From positions 1 through 61,715 of IMG/VR virus record IMGVR_UViG_3300029989_000022: a stretch of 61,715 nt of DNA; one strand, 5' to 3'. Shown here one piece after another: positions 32,757 through 39,766 of the stretch. The notes beneath the pieces were generated by a model, which made no database searches, was not told the DNA's origin, and worked only from the letters and a program-made list of their open reading frames with translations. Origin of the DNA: a virus. Position numbers and translations under genes: made by a program. Within the stretch, counting starts at the first letter, position 1. Each line of letters opens with the position of its first letter.

Positions 32757-33665
32757 CTAGGCGGCGATTTCGGCTTCCGCATTCAGGGAATCGGCAAGGG
32801 CTCCCTGGCATTCGTTGATTTTCTCGAATACGGTCCGGCGGGCATCGTGGCTCATGGCAAGGACTGCATTGAGCAGCTCATCCACTACGGAGAGGAGTTC
32901 CGGCAACGCGGCGTCCGGGTCGGATTCGGCGGTTGCTTGCGGCAAAGGGATGATGTTCGCGGAGGGCGCTGGATTTTGAGGGGCGACGGGCGCAACGGGT
33001 GTTTCAACCCCGGTCATGGGATGAGATTCCGGTGCGGGTTCCGAAACCGGAGGATTCGCGCTTTCCGCGACCGGTGCGGGTTCTGCCTCTTGTTCGCGTG
33101 CTTGCTGCTCTGCCAGCGCAATGCGATCGGCTTCCGCTTTGTCCTCGGCGGCTTTCTGAGCGGCCTCGGCGTCGGCTTGGGCCTTGGCTTGCGCTTCCAC
33201 CTCGCCGACGGTCATTCCGGTTTCGTAAACGGAACGGAGTTCATCATCGAAGGTTTCTGGAACTTCGGAAACCAGCACGGCAATTTCCTCTGGATCGAGG
33301 CGCTTCTTCGACTGGCTCCCCATTACCCGGCAGATCGCCAGGCAGTCCTGAAAGGTGAAGCCGTCGAACTGGACTTCGGTAAGATGTCCGGCGGCGATGA
33401 GTTCGCCCCAGACGCGGGATGCGTAGCTGGCATTGCTGATGGTGGAGTCTTTGACTCCGAGCTTGCGCAGTTCCCCGTAGATCGTCTGGTTCTTTTTCAG
33501 GCTTCCGGTGATGGCGTGATGGAGCTTGCCCATTTCGATGAAGGCGCGGGCGGATGCGGTCGCGCGTTCTGCGAACCGCTTAAACCGGTCGGCCTGACTC
33601 AGCTTGGCGATTTCGTTCATGGACGCCACAGGTGCGGCGGATGGAATGATGATGGTTTTTTTCAT
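32757..33665 (-). CDS. Coiled-coil hypothetical protein
   Basis: 302 aa from ATG 33665. The N-terminal 150 residues read as a folded helical domain with ITGSLKKNQTIYGELRKLGVKDSTISNASYASRVW (possible HTH) and LTEVQFDGFTFQDCLAICRVM. Residues about 165-225 are a long Ala/Glu/Lys/Gln coil, then a Pro-rich linker and an acidic C-terminus. No family recognised. Large, well-expressed-looking gene of the early block. Confidence 0.6.
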   Translation of the reverse strand: MKKTIIIPSAAPVASMNEIAKLSQADRFKRFAERATASARAFIEMGKLHHAITGSLKKNQTIYGELRKLGVKDSTISNASYASRVWGELIAAGHLTEVQFDGFTFQDCLAICRVMGSQSKKRLDPEEIAVLVSEVPETFDDELRSVYETGMTVGEVEAQAKAQADAEAAQKAAEDKAEADRIALAEQQAREQEAEPAPVAESANPPVSEPAPESHPMTGVETPVAPVAPQNPAPSANIIPLPQATAESDPDAALPELLSVVDELLNAVLAMSHDARRTVFEKINECQGALADSLNAEAEIAA

Positions 33666-33710
33666 GGGATGATTGGATATTTGGATGTTGCGGATGGTGG
33701 TTTTGATTGA

Positions 33711-33744
33711 AAAAAAGCGCGTGTCCTTACGTAAGGACACGCGC
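33711..33744 (-). terminator. Terminator built on dispersed palindrome (copy 8)
   Basis: 33717-33744 is a perfect 28-bp palindrome: the TCCTTACGTAAGGA core is extended outwards as GCGCGTG...CACGCGC. Read on the minus strand it is followed by TTTTTTT (33711-33716 region), giving a strong rho-independent terminator between the 33778-34629 gene and the next. Confidence 0.75.
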
Positions 33745-33777
33745 TGCTTGCGTGTTGGTTGAAAATCTTGAGAGGCG

Positions 33778-34629
33778 TTAGGCCGATACGGCTTCCATGA
33801 GGCGGACGGTTTCTGCTTCCTTCCATGCCGAAAATTCGGCTTCGGTTTCCCGATCTAGCTGGGTTTCCCCCTCGGCAACGTAGGCGTTGAACCGGGAATA
33901 ATCGTAATAGGCGTTTTGTCGGCTTGTCTCGTGGGAATGTCCTTGTCCCCTCATGGCACGAATGGCCCGGCGGAGATACTCAAAGGCAATGCGTTTTTTG
34001 TGGTCGCGCTTTCTGGAACCGTCCGCACGATGCGCGGCGCGAACACAGGCGAGCAGATAGCGCGCTTGTTTGGCGAGCACGCGCGTTTCAAAATCAGCGG
34101 TTTCCCGGTCTTCGCGCGCTTCGCGTTCCCGGGTTTCCTGCATGGAACGGGGTTCGGAGATTTCGCTCCAAAAATTCGTGCTTTGCAATTCTTCGATGGA
34201 GTCGATCAGGTTTTCGCGTTCCAACTTGCGTTTCATCCGCAAAACTTGGCGCGATGCGCGGAAAATAGCTTTCCATGTTGCAAAGTCGATTTTCTCCGCC
34301 GGGTTGCGTTCGGCAAGAATGAGGGAGATTTCCCCCCGGATTTCCTCAAAATCATGGGGAGAAAGGGGGCGGATTAAGGCAGCCCCTTTGATGGGATGTT
34401 CCAAGCGATGTTTTACCGCTGCAGCTATCCCGGAAAAGGGATGATCCGGCATGCCGAGTCCGGGTGAGCAGGGCGCTTTTTTTTGGAAGCGGGTTACTGG
34501 TTGCGCACTCGGTTCGCTTGTGTTGCGAAACCATCCCCGCGCATTTTCCGGGTGGGTTCCCTTTGGAAAAAAGAGGACGCGACCATTGAAGAAAACGGTG
34601 GAGGAAGTGAGGCGATAGATGGTTTTCAT
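33778..34629 (-). CDS. Hypothetical helical protein, 283 aa
   Basis: Rich in Arg/Glu, with IDFATWKAIFRASRQVLRMKRKLERENL and a long helical part (MQETREREAREDRETADFETRV, AKQARYLLACVRAAHRADGSRKRDHKKRIAFEYLRRAIRAMRGQ). No conserved family recognised. Upstream, TTAGCA-TATT-TGCTAA (about 34644-34659) is an inverted repeat that could be an operator; a terminator follows the stop. Confidence 0.55.
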   Translation of the reverse strand: MKTIYRLTSSTVFFNGRVLFFPKGTHPENARGWFRNTSEPSAQPVTRFQKKAPCSPGLGMPDHPFSGIAAAVKHRLEHPIKGAALIRPLSPHDFEEIRGEISLILAERNPAEKIDFATWKAIFRASRQVLRMKRKLERENLIDSIEELQSTNFWSEISEPRSMQETREREAREDRETADFETRVLAKQARYLLACVRAAHRADGSRKRDHKKRIAFEYLRRAIRAMRGQGHSHETSRQNAYYDYSRFNAYVAEGETQLDRETEAEFSAWKEAETVRLMEAVSA

Positions 34630-34875
34630 AACGCTTAAAAGTTAGCATATTTGCTAAGAAACACAAGCGGAAAATGCACTTTCATGCACCATTCTCTCTG
34701 ATTATCTCCCCTTTTCGTGTCTAAGATTCGCGAGGCGTTTTCATCAGGAAGAAGCGGCGCGTTTTGTTCGCGTTCGCTTCCCTCTATTATTCTCCCCTTT
34801 GGGTGTCTGAGATTCGCGCGCTTCGCGTCCTTGCGTAAGGATAACTCCTAGTATTACTTATGAATAAGTATGTTT
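34630..34875. other. Noncoding 246-bp region with repeats and palindromes
   Basis: Holds TTAGCA-TATT-TGCTAA, two tandem roughly 40-bp imperfect direct repeats (CCCCTTTT...GTCTAAGATTC at 34708-34729 and CCCCTTTGGGTGTCTGAGATTC at 34794-34815, 86 bp apart), palindrome copy 9, and an inverted repeat TACTTAT-GA-ATAAGTA (34855-34870) with a T-run after it. It is a likely regulatory stretch within the leftward block. Confidence 0.5.
34827..34842. repeat. Dispersed palindrome, copy 9
   Basis: GTCCTTGCGTAAGGAT, imperfect form of ATCCTTACGTAAGGAT, in the noncoding stretch 34630-34875. Confidence 0.7.
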
Positions 34876-35136
34876 TTACACTCGCGGGCCCGTCTGAGAT
34901 TCAGGGTGTCGTCCGGACAGGGGATTGGAGTCCAGCCAGGCGTTGATGGCGAGGAGGACTTCTCCGTTGGGTGCGAGTCGGCGTTTTAGGATACGGGTCA
35001 GGGTGACTTGCCATGCGCGCTCGCATCCGCCGTATTGCGCCGCGAGATGGCGTGCGAGTTGGACCTTGGCACCTCTGGGGGCGAGTTGGCGAATGACACC
35101 CTCCGTCCATTCATCGAGTTGTGGGGTGGCGATCAT
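34876..35136 (-). CDS. Small helical DNA-binding-like protein
   Basis: 86 aa. TEGVIRQLAPRGAKVQLARHLAAQYGGCERAWQVTLTRILKRRLAPNGEVLLAINAWLDSN resembles a lambda-repressor-type HTH domain (helix, turn, then a conserved-looking last helix). ATG overlaps the next gene's stop. First or second gene of the leftward operon, so possibly a regulator. The last residues overlap repeat copy d (34892-34906). Confidence 0.55.
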   Translation of the reverse strand: MIATPQLDEWTEGVIRQLAPRGAKVQLARHLAAQYGGCERAWQVTLTRILKRRLAPNGEVLLAINAWLDSNPLSGRHPESQTGPRV

Positions 35137-35441
35137 GCGTCGGTTTTCGTAAGATCGAGATAGGCCGTGCCGTTGGGCCAGAGGGAAATGGAGAATTCGG
35201 GGGCTGTGCCGTAGTGGCGGTCCATCGCGATTTCGATATTGTCGATTTCGGAGAGCGAGAGTCGGTTGCGTTCGGTTCCCGCAAGGTAGGCTTCCACATC
35301 GGGAGGGAACGCGACGGGATGTCCGATGTAGTCAACCCACCGATCACGGGGGATGATGCGGAGATCAATCGGAGCGCGGGATTCGTCTGCGTTTGGATTG
35401 ATTCCCATGTCGCGCAGGGCGTCGCTGGATTTGGCGTTCAT
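35133..35441 (-). CDS. Paralogue B of a small phage protein family
   Basis: 102 aa, first gene of the leftward block. Shares PIDLR...D.W..Y.G.PV.FP...EAYLAG....LS.SEIDNIE.A..RHYG...E....LWPNG.AYLD with the 22272-22679 protein at the other end of the block. GTTAGC occurs in its promoter region (about 35453) and again near 35521 in opposite sense. Function unknown. Confidence 0.7.
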   Translation of the reverse strand: MNAKSSDALRDMGINPNADESRAPIDLRIIPRDRWVDYIGHPVAFPPDVEAYLAGTERNRLSLSEIDNIEIAMDRHYGTAPEFSISLWPNGTAYLDLTKTDA

Positions 35442-35535
35442 CGGTCTGATACGTTAGCTGATATGATAAGAGAACGCAAGCGGTTTCCATCCTTACGTAA
35501 GGGTGAAAGTTGACTTGGAAAGCTAACAGACAAGC
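35442..35535. promoter_or_regulatory. Divergent control region, ligase / leftward operon
   Basis: 94 bp between divergent starts. Contains GTTAGC on one side and its complement GCTAAC on the other, palindrome copy 10, and TTGACT that ends 20 nt before the ligase ATG. This is the only divergent promoter-sized gap for the 13-kb leftward block, so its main early promoter probably lies here. Confidence 0.5.
35489..35504. repeat. Dispersed palindrome, copy 10
   Basis: ATCCTTACGTAAGGGT followed after 5 nt by TTGACT (35510-35515), in front of the ligase gene. Confidence 0.8.
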
Positions 35536-36168
35536 ATGAAGACATACCCTGAAGTTGAACCCGTCCCCTCCGGCAGCATCGTCTCTCCGAAGCTGGATGG
35601 CATCTATGCGCGGGCGACGAAAGACGGGCTGTTTACGAAATCCGATGCGCCGATTGCAACGCAACCGCACCTGCAGCGCCGTCTGAAACTGCATTTCTTG
35701 CTCCATCCGAAAAATGAACTGCGAGGTGAACTTTACCGGCATGGACAGCCGTTCGATCAAACGCTGTCCGACTTCAAGACCGGCAGGGGCAAACTGCAAT
35801 ATCATTTGTTCCCCGGTGGTGGTCCTAAACCAATGCCCGTGCTTGGGATTCGGCACGTCAAAGGCACGCGCATCCGTTCCGCCGCTGAGGCAGATGCGCA
35901 CTATCGGGAATCTGTGAAGTCAGGATACGAAGGCCAAATTATTGAGACTCCAGGAGGTGAGGTGTCGAAGCGCAAGCCGCTGCACGATGAAGAATACAAA
36001 GTGACGGGAGCGGCACAGGGAAAGAAACATGGAATTTTGACGGTGCGCGACAAGGCGGGGATTCCGTTTCGCGTGCAGGTTCCGGCGCATATTTCTGATC
36101 AGCAGCCGATAGGGAAACTCGTTACGGTCGGCTATGTAAGAAAGTCAAGGAGCGGCGTACCCCGGTAG
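35536..36168 (+). pseudogene. ATP-dependent DNA ligase, 3' end cut by transposon
   Basis: 210 aa remain. Motif I is SPKLDG with the adenylated Lys19. RGEL at about 63-66 is motif III, YEGQII at about 131 motif IV, EEYKV with Lys155 motif V, and an OB-fold begins at VTVGYV. The frame ends GVPR because the transposon's left end supplies CGG TAG. Dropping the transposon and one target copy continues the frame as GVPHAPVFKSVRDY..., close to the ...GVPRxPVFxxxRxD end of small phage ligases (about 242 aa in all). The enzyme seals nicks during replication; the cut product keeps all catalytic motifs but lacks about 33 C-terminal residues, so activity is uncertain. Confidence 0.85.
36156..36163. repeat. 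8-bp target duplication, left copy
   Basis: CGTACCCC directly before the transposon, repeated at 39100-39107 directly after it. IS1-family elements make 8- to 9-bp duplications. Confidence 0.95.
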
Positions 36169-36172
36169 TGGC

Positions 36173-37042
36173 TCAGTTTGAATCCAACAAAGAAATAATC
36201 TCGCCCAACTCCCAAACGTGATCGGCAATCCCGGCCTCTATTGCTGGTGTCACCCGGAGCGACTGATGGATGCGCCCGAAATTGTAATATATATAGTGGA
36301 GTGCCAGCATGTGCTCGTGGTTCTCCACCTTCTTTGAAAACCCGTTCGTGAGCCGGGTAAACCGACGCATTGACATCCGCATAGTAAGGTTTTGGCGTTC
36401 TACAAAGCTCGTGGAAACGTGTTTCATGTCGGGCTTGCCCGAGACGGTCTTGATTTCGATTCCTGTGCATTGCGGAGGGCTGTAGCGGATTTGCGCACCC
36501 TCCGGCGCGTCCCCGTAGAGCTTAATGAGTCGCGCGTAGTCGATGTCACATCCAAAGGCATCTTCAACGGCGCTCAGATAAGCCTTGTGACCGTCCGTGG
36601 TGAGTTGAACCCGATTGGCGAGCCGGTCCGCTAGATCGTGCATGAAATGGTAAGCGCATCCAGCGTCCCGGTTTCCGACGAACCAAGACGGCACGAGCTT
36701 CGTATCGGCGTCAATCGCAACCCACGTCCAAATATCTCCCCATCCTTCTGCCTTTTTCTCTGCCTTGGTGTTTTTCTCTTTGGCTCCCACAAACGACCAA
36801 ATTTCGTCGCACTGGATGCGCTTACAGGGAAGATTCTGGAAAACCTTGTCTTGATACTCAGAGCAAGCGGCGCCGAGATCGCAGAGCAGTTTGTTGATCG
36901 TGTTGCGGGCAACGCCCGTCATGCGGCTGACGGCTCGCATTGAATTTCCTTCAACAAGGGCAGCAACGATTCGCGCTCTATTTTCGGGGCTCAACTGGTT
37001 CATGCGCGAAAAATGAAGCATTTCGCCTTTTCGGTCAAGCAT
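36173..37042 (-). CDS. IS1-family transposase (single ORF)
   Basis: 289 aa. The N-terminal part contains an HTH of the InsA kind (MRAVSRMTGVARNTINKLLCDLG, about 35-57). The catalytic part has DEIWSF with Asp79, TTDGHKAY with Asp150 and FVERQNL with Glu215, the likely DDE triad; DExWSFV is typical of InsB. There is one continuous frame with no -1 frameshift, as in single-ORF IS1 subgroups. The stop TGA lies inside the left inverted repeat (CAAACTGAGCC), so the gene reaches the element's edge. Later starts at 37021 or 37003 are possible. Confidence 0.92.
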   Translation of the reverse strand: MLDRKGEMLHFSRMNQLSPENRARIVAALVEGNSMRAVSRMTGVARNTINKLLCDLGAACSEYQDKVFQNLPCKRIQCDEIWSFVGAKEKNTKAEKKAEGWGDIWTWVAIDADTKLVPSWFVGNRDAGCAYHFMHDLADRLANRVQLTTDGHKAYLSAVEDAFGCDIDYARLIKLYGDAPEGAQIRYSPPQCTGIEIKTVSGKPDMKHVSTSFVERQNLTMRMSMRRFTRLTNGFSKKVENHEHMLALHYIYYNFGRIHQSLRVTPAIEAGIADHVWELGEIISLLDSN

Positions 37043-37117
37043 TATTGTTCAGTTTGGCAAAAAGAGAAAGTTTCCGGTTGACGCGGTTGGGTGTTCTGTG
37101 CTCTACTTTCGGCTCCT

Positions 37118-38260
37118 ATGAGCCTCCCTACCCAATACAAAACTCCCGGCCAGTATATCCACGACCTGATTGAAAAAAGGGAATGGACGCAGCGCATCCT
37201 CGCGACAGTTATCGGATTGGATGAAAGCACGATGAATAAAATAATCGCCGGGAAACGCCCGGTTGATGCGGAAATGGCCCTCACTCTGTCTGAAGTGTTT
37301 GATGTCCCAGCAGAAGATTTCATGGATTTACAAAAAACTTACGAACTCGCACAGGCGCGAATCGTAGCGAGGCCGGACCCAGGGCGTACGAATAGAGCGC
37401 ATCTGTTTGGCGCACTCCCGATTTCGGATATGATTAAACGTGGCTGGCTAGATGCTTCCGATGCTCGAAATGTTCCAGAAGTAGAGAAGGCATTAATGAT
37501 ATTTTTTGGAGCCGCCACAACGGAGGAAATCGAGATTTTGCCCCATGCTGCAAAGAAAACCAATGTCGCCAGTGAATCCACCCCTGTTCAACTTGCTTGG
37601 CTCTACCGGGCTAAACAGATTGCTGGCGAGTTGCTTGTTTCCAAGTATTCCCCGAAAGCAGTGGAAGAAGCTGTTTCCAAATTGAGCGCCTTGCGTGGAT
37701 CTCCGGAAGATATAAAAAAGGTTCCAAGGATACTTCAAGATTGCGGAATCCGATTCGTGCTCATAGAGGCACTTCCCGGCTCAAAAATTGATGGGGTTTG
37801 TTTTTGGATAAACGATAAATCCCCCGTGATCGCAATGTCCATAAGGTATGATCGTATCGACAACTTCTGGTTTGTGCTTCGCCATGAAATTGAACACGTT
37901 CTTCGGCTAGATGGGCGTACAGCAATGATGCTCGATGCAGACCTAGAGGGCGAGCGCGCGGGAACCGGTTCTAATATTCCCGAGGAAGAGCGTGCCGCAA
38001 ATTCGGCGGCTGCTGAGTTCTGCGTTAGTCAGGCCTCAATGAAGCAATTTGTAGATCGAAAAGCGCCGTTCTTTGCGGAACGAGACATTATTGGTTTTGC
38101 AAGAACTCTCAAAATTCACCCCGGCCTTGTTGCTGGTCAATTACAGCATCGCATAAACCGATACGACAGATTCCGCCAGCATCTTGTAAAGGTTCGTTCC
38201 TTTATTACTCCATACGCATGTAAGGATGGTTGGGGGGATGTTTACCCATTGGGAATTTAG
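37118..38260 (+). CDS. HigA-like HTH fused to ImmA/IrrE metallopeptidase
   Basis: 380 aa from ATG 37118. Residues about 8-70 are a Cro/CI-type HTH as in HigA antitoxins (TPGQYIHDLIEKREWTQRILATVIGLDESTMNKIIAGKRP). The C-terminal half is an ImmA/IrrE peptidase, with HEIEH at residues 256-260 in RHEIEHVLRLDG and a later Glu in the EER-AANSAAAEFC region. ImmA-type peptidases cleave repressors, and HigA-ImmA fusions act as self-regulated switches or stress modules. TTGACG at 37078 may be its -35. Only passenger of recognisable function in the transposon. Confidence 0.85.
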   Translation: MSLPTQYKTPGQYIHDLIEKREWTQRILATVIGLDESTMNKIIAGKRPVDAEMALTLSEVFDVPAEDFMDLQKTYELAQARIVARPDPGRTNRAHLFGALPISDMIKRGWLDASDARNVPEVEKALMIFFGAATTEEIEILPHAAKKTNVASESTPVQLAWLYRAKQIAGELLVSKYSPKAVEEAVSKLSALRGSPEDIKKVPRILQDCGIRFVLIEALPGSKIDGVCFWINDKSPVIAMSIRYDRIDNFWFVLRHEIEHVLRLDGRTAMMLDADLEGERAGTGSNIPEEERAANSAAAEFCVSQASMKQFVDRKAPFFAERDIIGFARTLKIHPGLVAGQLQHRINRYDRFRQHLVKVRSFITPYACKDGWGDVYPLGI

Positions 38261-38293
38261 TAGAAACCAAACCAAACACAGAAACCAAAACAG

Positions 38294-38773
38294 ATGAGAA
38301 AAAATCAGGAAGCGCAGAGACTTTTTAAGGTCTATAAACAACAAAGCGGCATCACGGAAGTTGACCCGCTTGAGTTTGCAAAATGGATGAGGGATAGGGG
38401 ATGGAAGGTGCCCGTTCCCCCAGACCCGATGGACTTACTGGCCAAACAGTTGAAGGATGCAATTTGCGAAGAGGTTAGGCGTGATGCAAAAACCGGGCAG
38501 CCATACAAGGCAAATCTATCGTTTTCCACAGAGGGAACCAGTCAGCAGGGAACATTCTGGAAGCTAGTCGATGTTGACGAAGCGCCTAGGAAGATTGTGC
38601 ATAAATGCCTTGTCCAGAGGCGGGAACAATCAGTTAACGATATTTATCAAATGGAGCTGATTCAAGATCACTGGAATAATATTCATCCCGATGAGGAGCC
38701 GATTAAAATGGAGCTCGACTACGGACCTGATATGCAATGGAAAAAGAATGGCCCAAGCCAAAACGCAGCCTAG
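38294..38773 (+). CDS. Unknown passenger protein of the transposon
   Basis: 159 aa, 33 bp after the HigA-ImmA gene and probably cotranscribed. MRKNQEAQRLFKVYKQQSGITEVDPLEFAKWMRDRGWKVPVPPDPMDLLAKQLKDAICEEVRRDAKTG has a helical N-terminal domain; the C-terminal part has FSTEGTSQQGTFWKLVDVDEAPRKIVHKCLVQRREQSVNDIYQMELIQDHWNNIHPDEEPI. No family recognised. By pairing with an ImmA-type regulator it could be the protein that regulator controls (toxin or effector), but nothing proves it. Confidence 0.65.
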   Translation: MRKNQEAQRLFKVYKQQSGITEVDPLEFAKWMRDRGWKVPVPPDPMDLLAKQLKDAICEEVRRDAKTGQPYKANLSFSTEGTSQQGTFWKLVDVDEAPRKIVHKCLVQRREQSVNDIYQMELIQDHWNNIHPDEEPIKMELDYGPDMQWKKNGPSQNAA

Positions 38774-39039
38774 CTCTTCTTCCAGCGAGCAGATGCGGCG
38801 ATTCGCGCAATTTCAGAAAGTTTCTTTTTGGAGAGCTTTTTTGCGCGAGCAGCACCGCCTTTTAGTCCACCAAGCCTTCCAAGAGCGACGGCAGCCGGGT
38901 TCTTTTCCGGCTGCGGCTCGTGGGTGGTCTCTGTTTTGGAACCCTCCAATAGCTTGGGTGGTTCCTCTCCCGTAGAAAGCGCTACAATACGAGCAGCAAG
39001 GGAATTTGCATCGCGTGGGAGCTTTTTGGGTTTCTGCAT
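38770..39039 (-). CDS. Small basic protein with AKKLS repeat motif
   Basis: 89 aa, convergent with the preceding gene and overlapping its stop by 4 bp. The C-terminal half NPAAVALGRLGGLKGGAARAKKLSKKKLSEIARIAASARWKKS is the recurring small basic domain (ALGRLGGxKGGxARAxxLSxxxxxEIAxxAAxARW) widespread near mobile genes and toxin-antitoxin loci. It probably binds nucleic acid; its role is unsettled. Confidence 0.75.
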   Translation of the reverse strand: MQKPKKLPRDANSLAARIVALSTGEEPPKLLEGSKTETTHEPQPEKNPAAVALGRLGGLKGGAARAKKLSKKKLSEIARIAASARWKKS

Positions 39040-39099
39040 ACCTCAATATGCTTGACCGCTCACCATTTCGCTAGAGAAAATTCAAACTGAGCCACTACC

Positions 39100-39107
39100 C
39101 GTACCCC
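39100..39107. repeat. 8-bp target duplication, right copy
   Basis: CGTACCCC, identical to 36156-36163, immediately after the right inverted repeat. Confidence 0.95.
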
Positions 39108-39208
39108 ATGCTCCTGTGTTCAAATCCGTGCGGGATTATGATATGTCTGCGCTCTGGACACGCCTCCATGAGTTGAATGCGCGTTTGGACGCTTTCCTGC
39201 ATCTGTGA
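39108..39208 (+). pseudogene. Detached C-terminal end of DNA ligase
   Basis: After joining 36163 to 39108 the frame reads H-APVFKSVRDYDMSALWTRL and on to a TGA at 39206-39208, about 33 residues. The PVFKSVRD stretch fits the C-terminal OB-fold end of small phage ligases. Now lacks a start, so it is not expressed on its own. Confidence 0.85.
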
Positions 39209-39242
39209 TTCGCGCGGATTAGTTGACAGTTTTTGAGGCTGC

Positions 39243-39656
39243 ATGGCTGATAAAGTTACCATTGCAGCAAATGTGAAATGCGGCGCTCTCGCCGTGTGGA
39301 CTCCAAACGGGATGGCCGGTGCGGCAATTTCCGCTGGGGATAACCTGTGTAAGAACGCCGACGGCACGATGGGTCTCCTTGACGCAAACGCCGTGGATCC
39401 CGCCAACAAGTTTGTCGGGGTGGCCTTGAATTCGGCGGCGCTGGGCCAGCCGGTGGCATACGCCACGAGCGACACGCAGTTCACGCCGGGGTATCCCGTC
39501 GCAGTGGGCGAGGTCGTGATCGTTTCGGGCACGCCGGGCAAAAGCTGTCCTGCGGCGGATGCCGTGTCGGGCTGGTTTGTGACGGTGCTGGGGGTCGGTA
39601 TTGGCGGGAATAAAATCAATCTTTTGCCGGTCGCTGCGGGTTCGGCAAACGGGTAA
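39243..39656 (+). CDS. Putative capsid decoration-like protein
   Basis: 137 aa. TTGACA ends 14 nt before the ATG (39223-39228). The sequence is beta-rich and Gly/Ala-heavy (KFVGVALNSAALGQPVAYATSDTQFTPGYPVAVGEVVIVSGTPG), similar in layout to DUF2190-type capsid cement proteins. It starts the rightward head operon, just before a tRNA-Met and the gpW-like gene. A second protein of similar style lies at 45998. Call is from composition, not a clear match. Confidence 0.45.
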   Translation: MADKVTIAANVKCGALAVWTPNGMAGAAISAGDNLCKNADGTMGLLDANAVDPANKFVGVALNSAALGQPVAYATSDTQFTPGYPVAVGEVVIVSGTPGKSCPAADAVSGWFVTVLGVGIGGNKINLLPVAAGSANG

Positions 39657-39668
39657 TGCAGTTTTTAG

Positions 39669-39743
39669 GTCGGCGTGGAGCAGTGGCAGCTCGCCTGGCT
39701 CATAACCAGGAGGTCGCGGGTTCGAGTCCCGCCGCCGCAACCA
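39669..39743 (+). tRNA. tRNA-Met (CAU), initiator-like
   Basis: D arm GAGC/GCTC, anticodon stem CCTGG/CCAGG with loop CTCATAA (anticodon CAT), T arm GCGGG/CCCGC with loop TTCGAGT, encoded CCA at 39741-39743. Acceptor pairs 3-7 are good (CGGCG with CGCCG), but pairs 1-72 (G with A) and 2-71 (U with C) do not match. A 1-72 mismatch and A11-U24 are initiator features. The anticodon stem has only two of the three G-C pairs expected. It lies between two head genes. Confidence 0.85.
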
Positions 39744-39766
39744 TCCTTTTCCCCTGAACACATCCA

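Larger units (their letters stand above)
36164..39099. mobile_element. IS1-type transposon with three passenger genes
   Basis: 2936 bp. The ends are a perfect 20-bp inverted repeat, GGTAGTGGCTCAGTTTGAAT (36164-36183) and its complement (39080-39099), flanked by the 8-bp CGTACCCC duplication. Contents: an IS1-like transposase (leftward), then a HigA-ImmA fusion and a 159-aa protein (rightward), and a small basic protein (leftward). A normal IS1 element is under about 1 kb with only the transposase. The clean duplication and the restorable ligase frame show a recent, simple insertion of the whole unit. Confidence 0.93.

Noticed and set aside
32285-33710. Long plus-strand ORFs opposite the leftward genes
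   Set aside because: They have low-complexity shadow composition; the minus-strand frames show normal proteins and coupled starts.
38217-38228. GCATGTAAGGATGG in the HigA-ImmA gene as a thirteenth palindrome
   Set aside because: Only one half of the palindrome is present.
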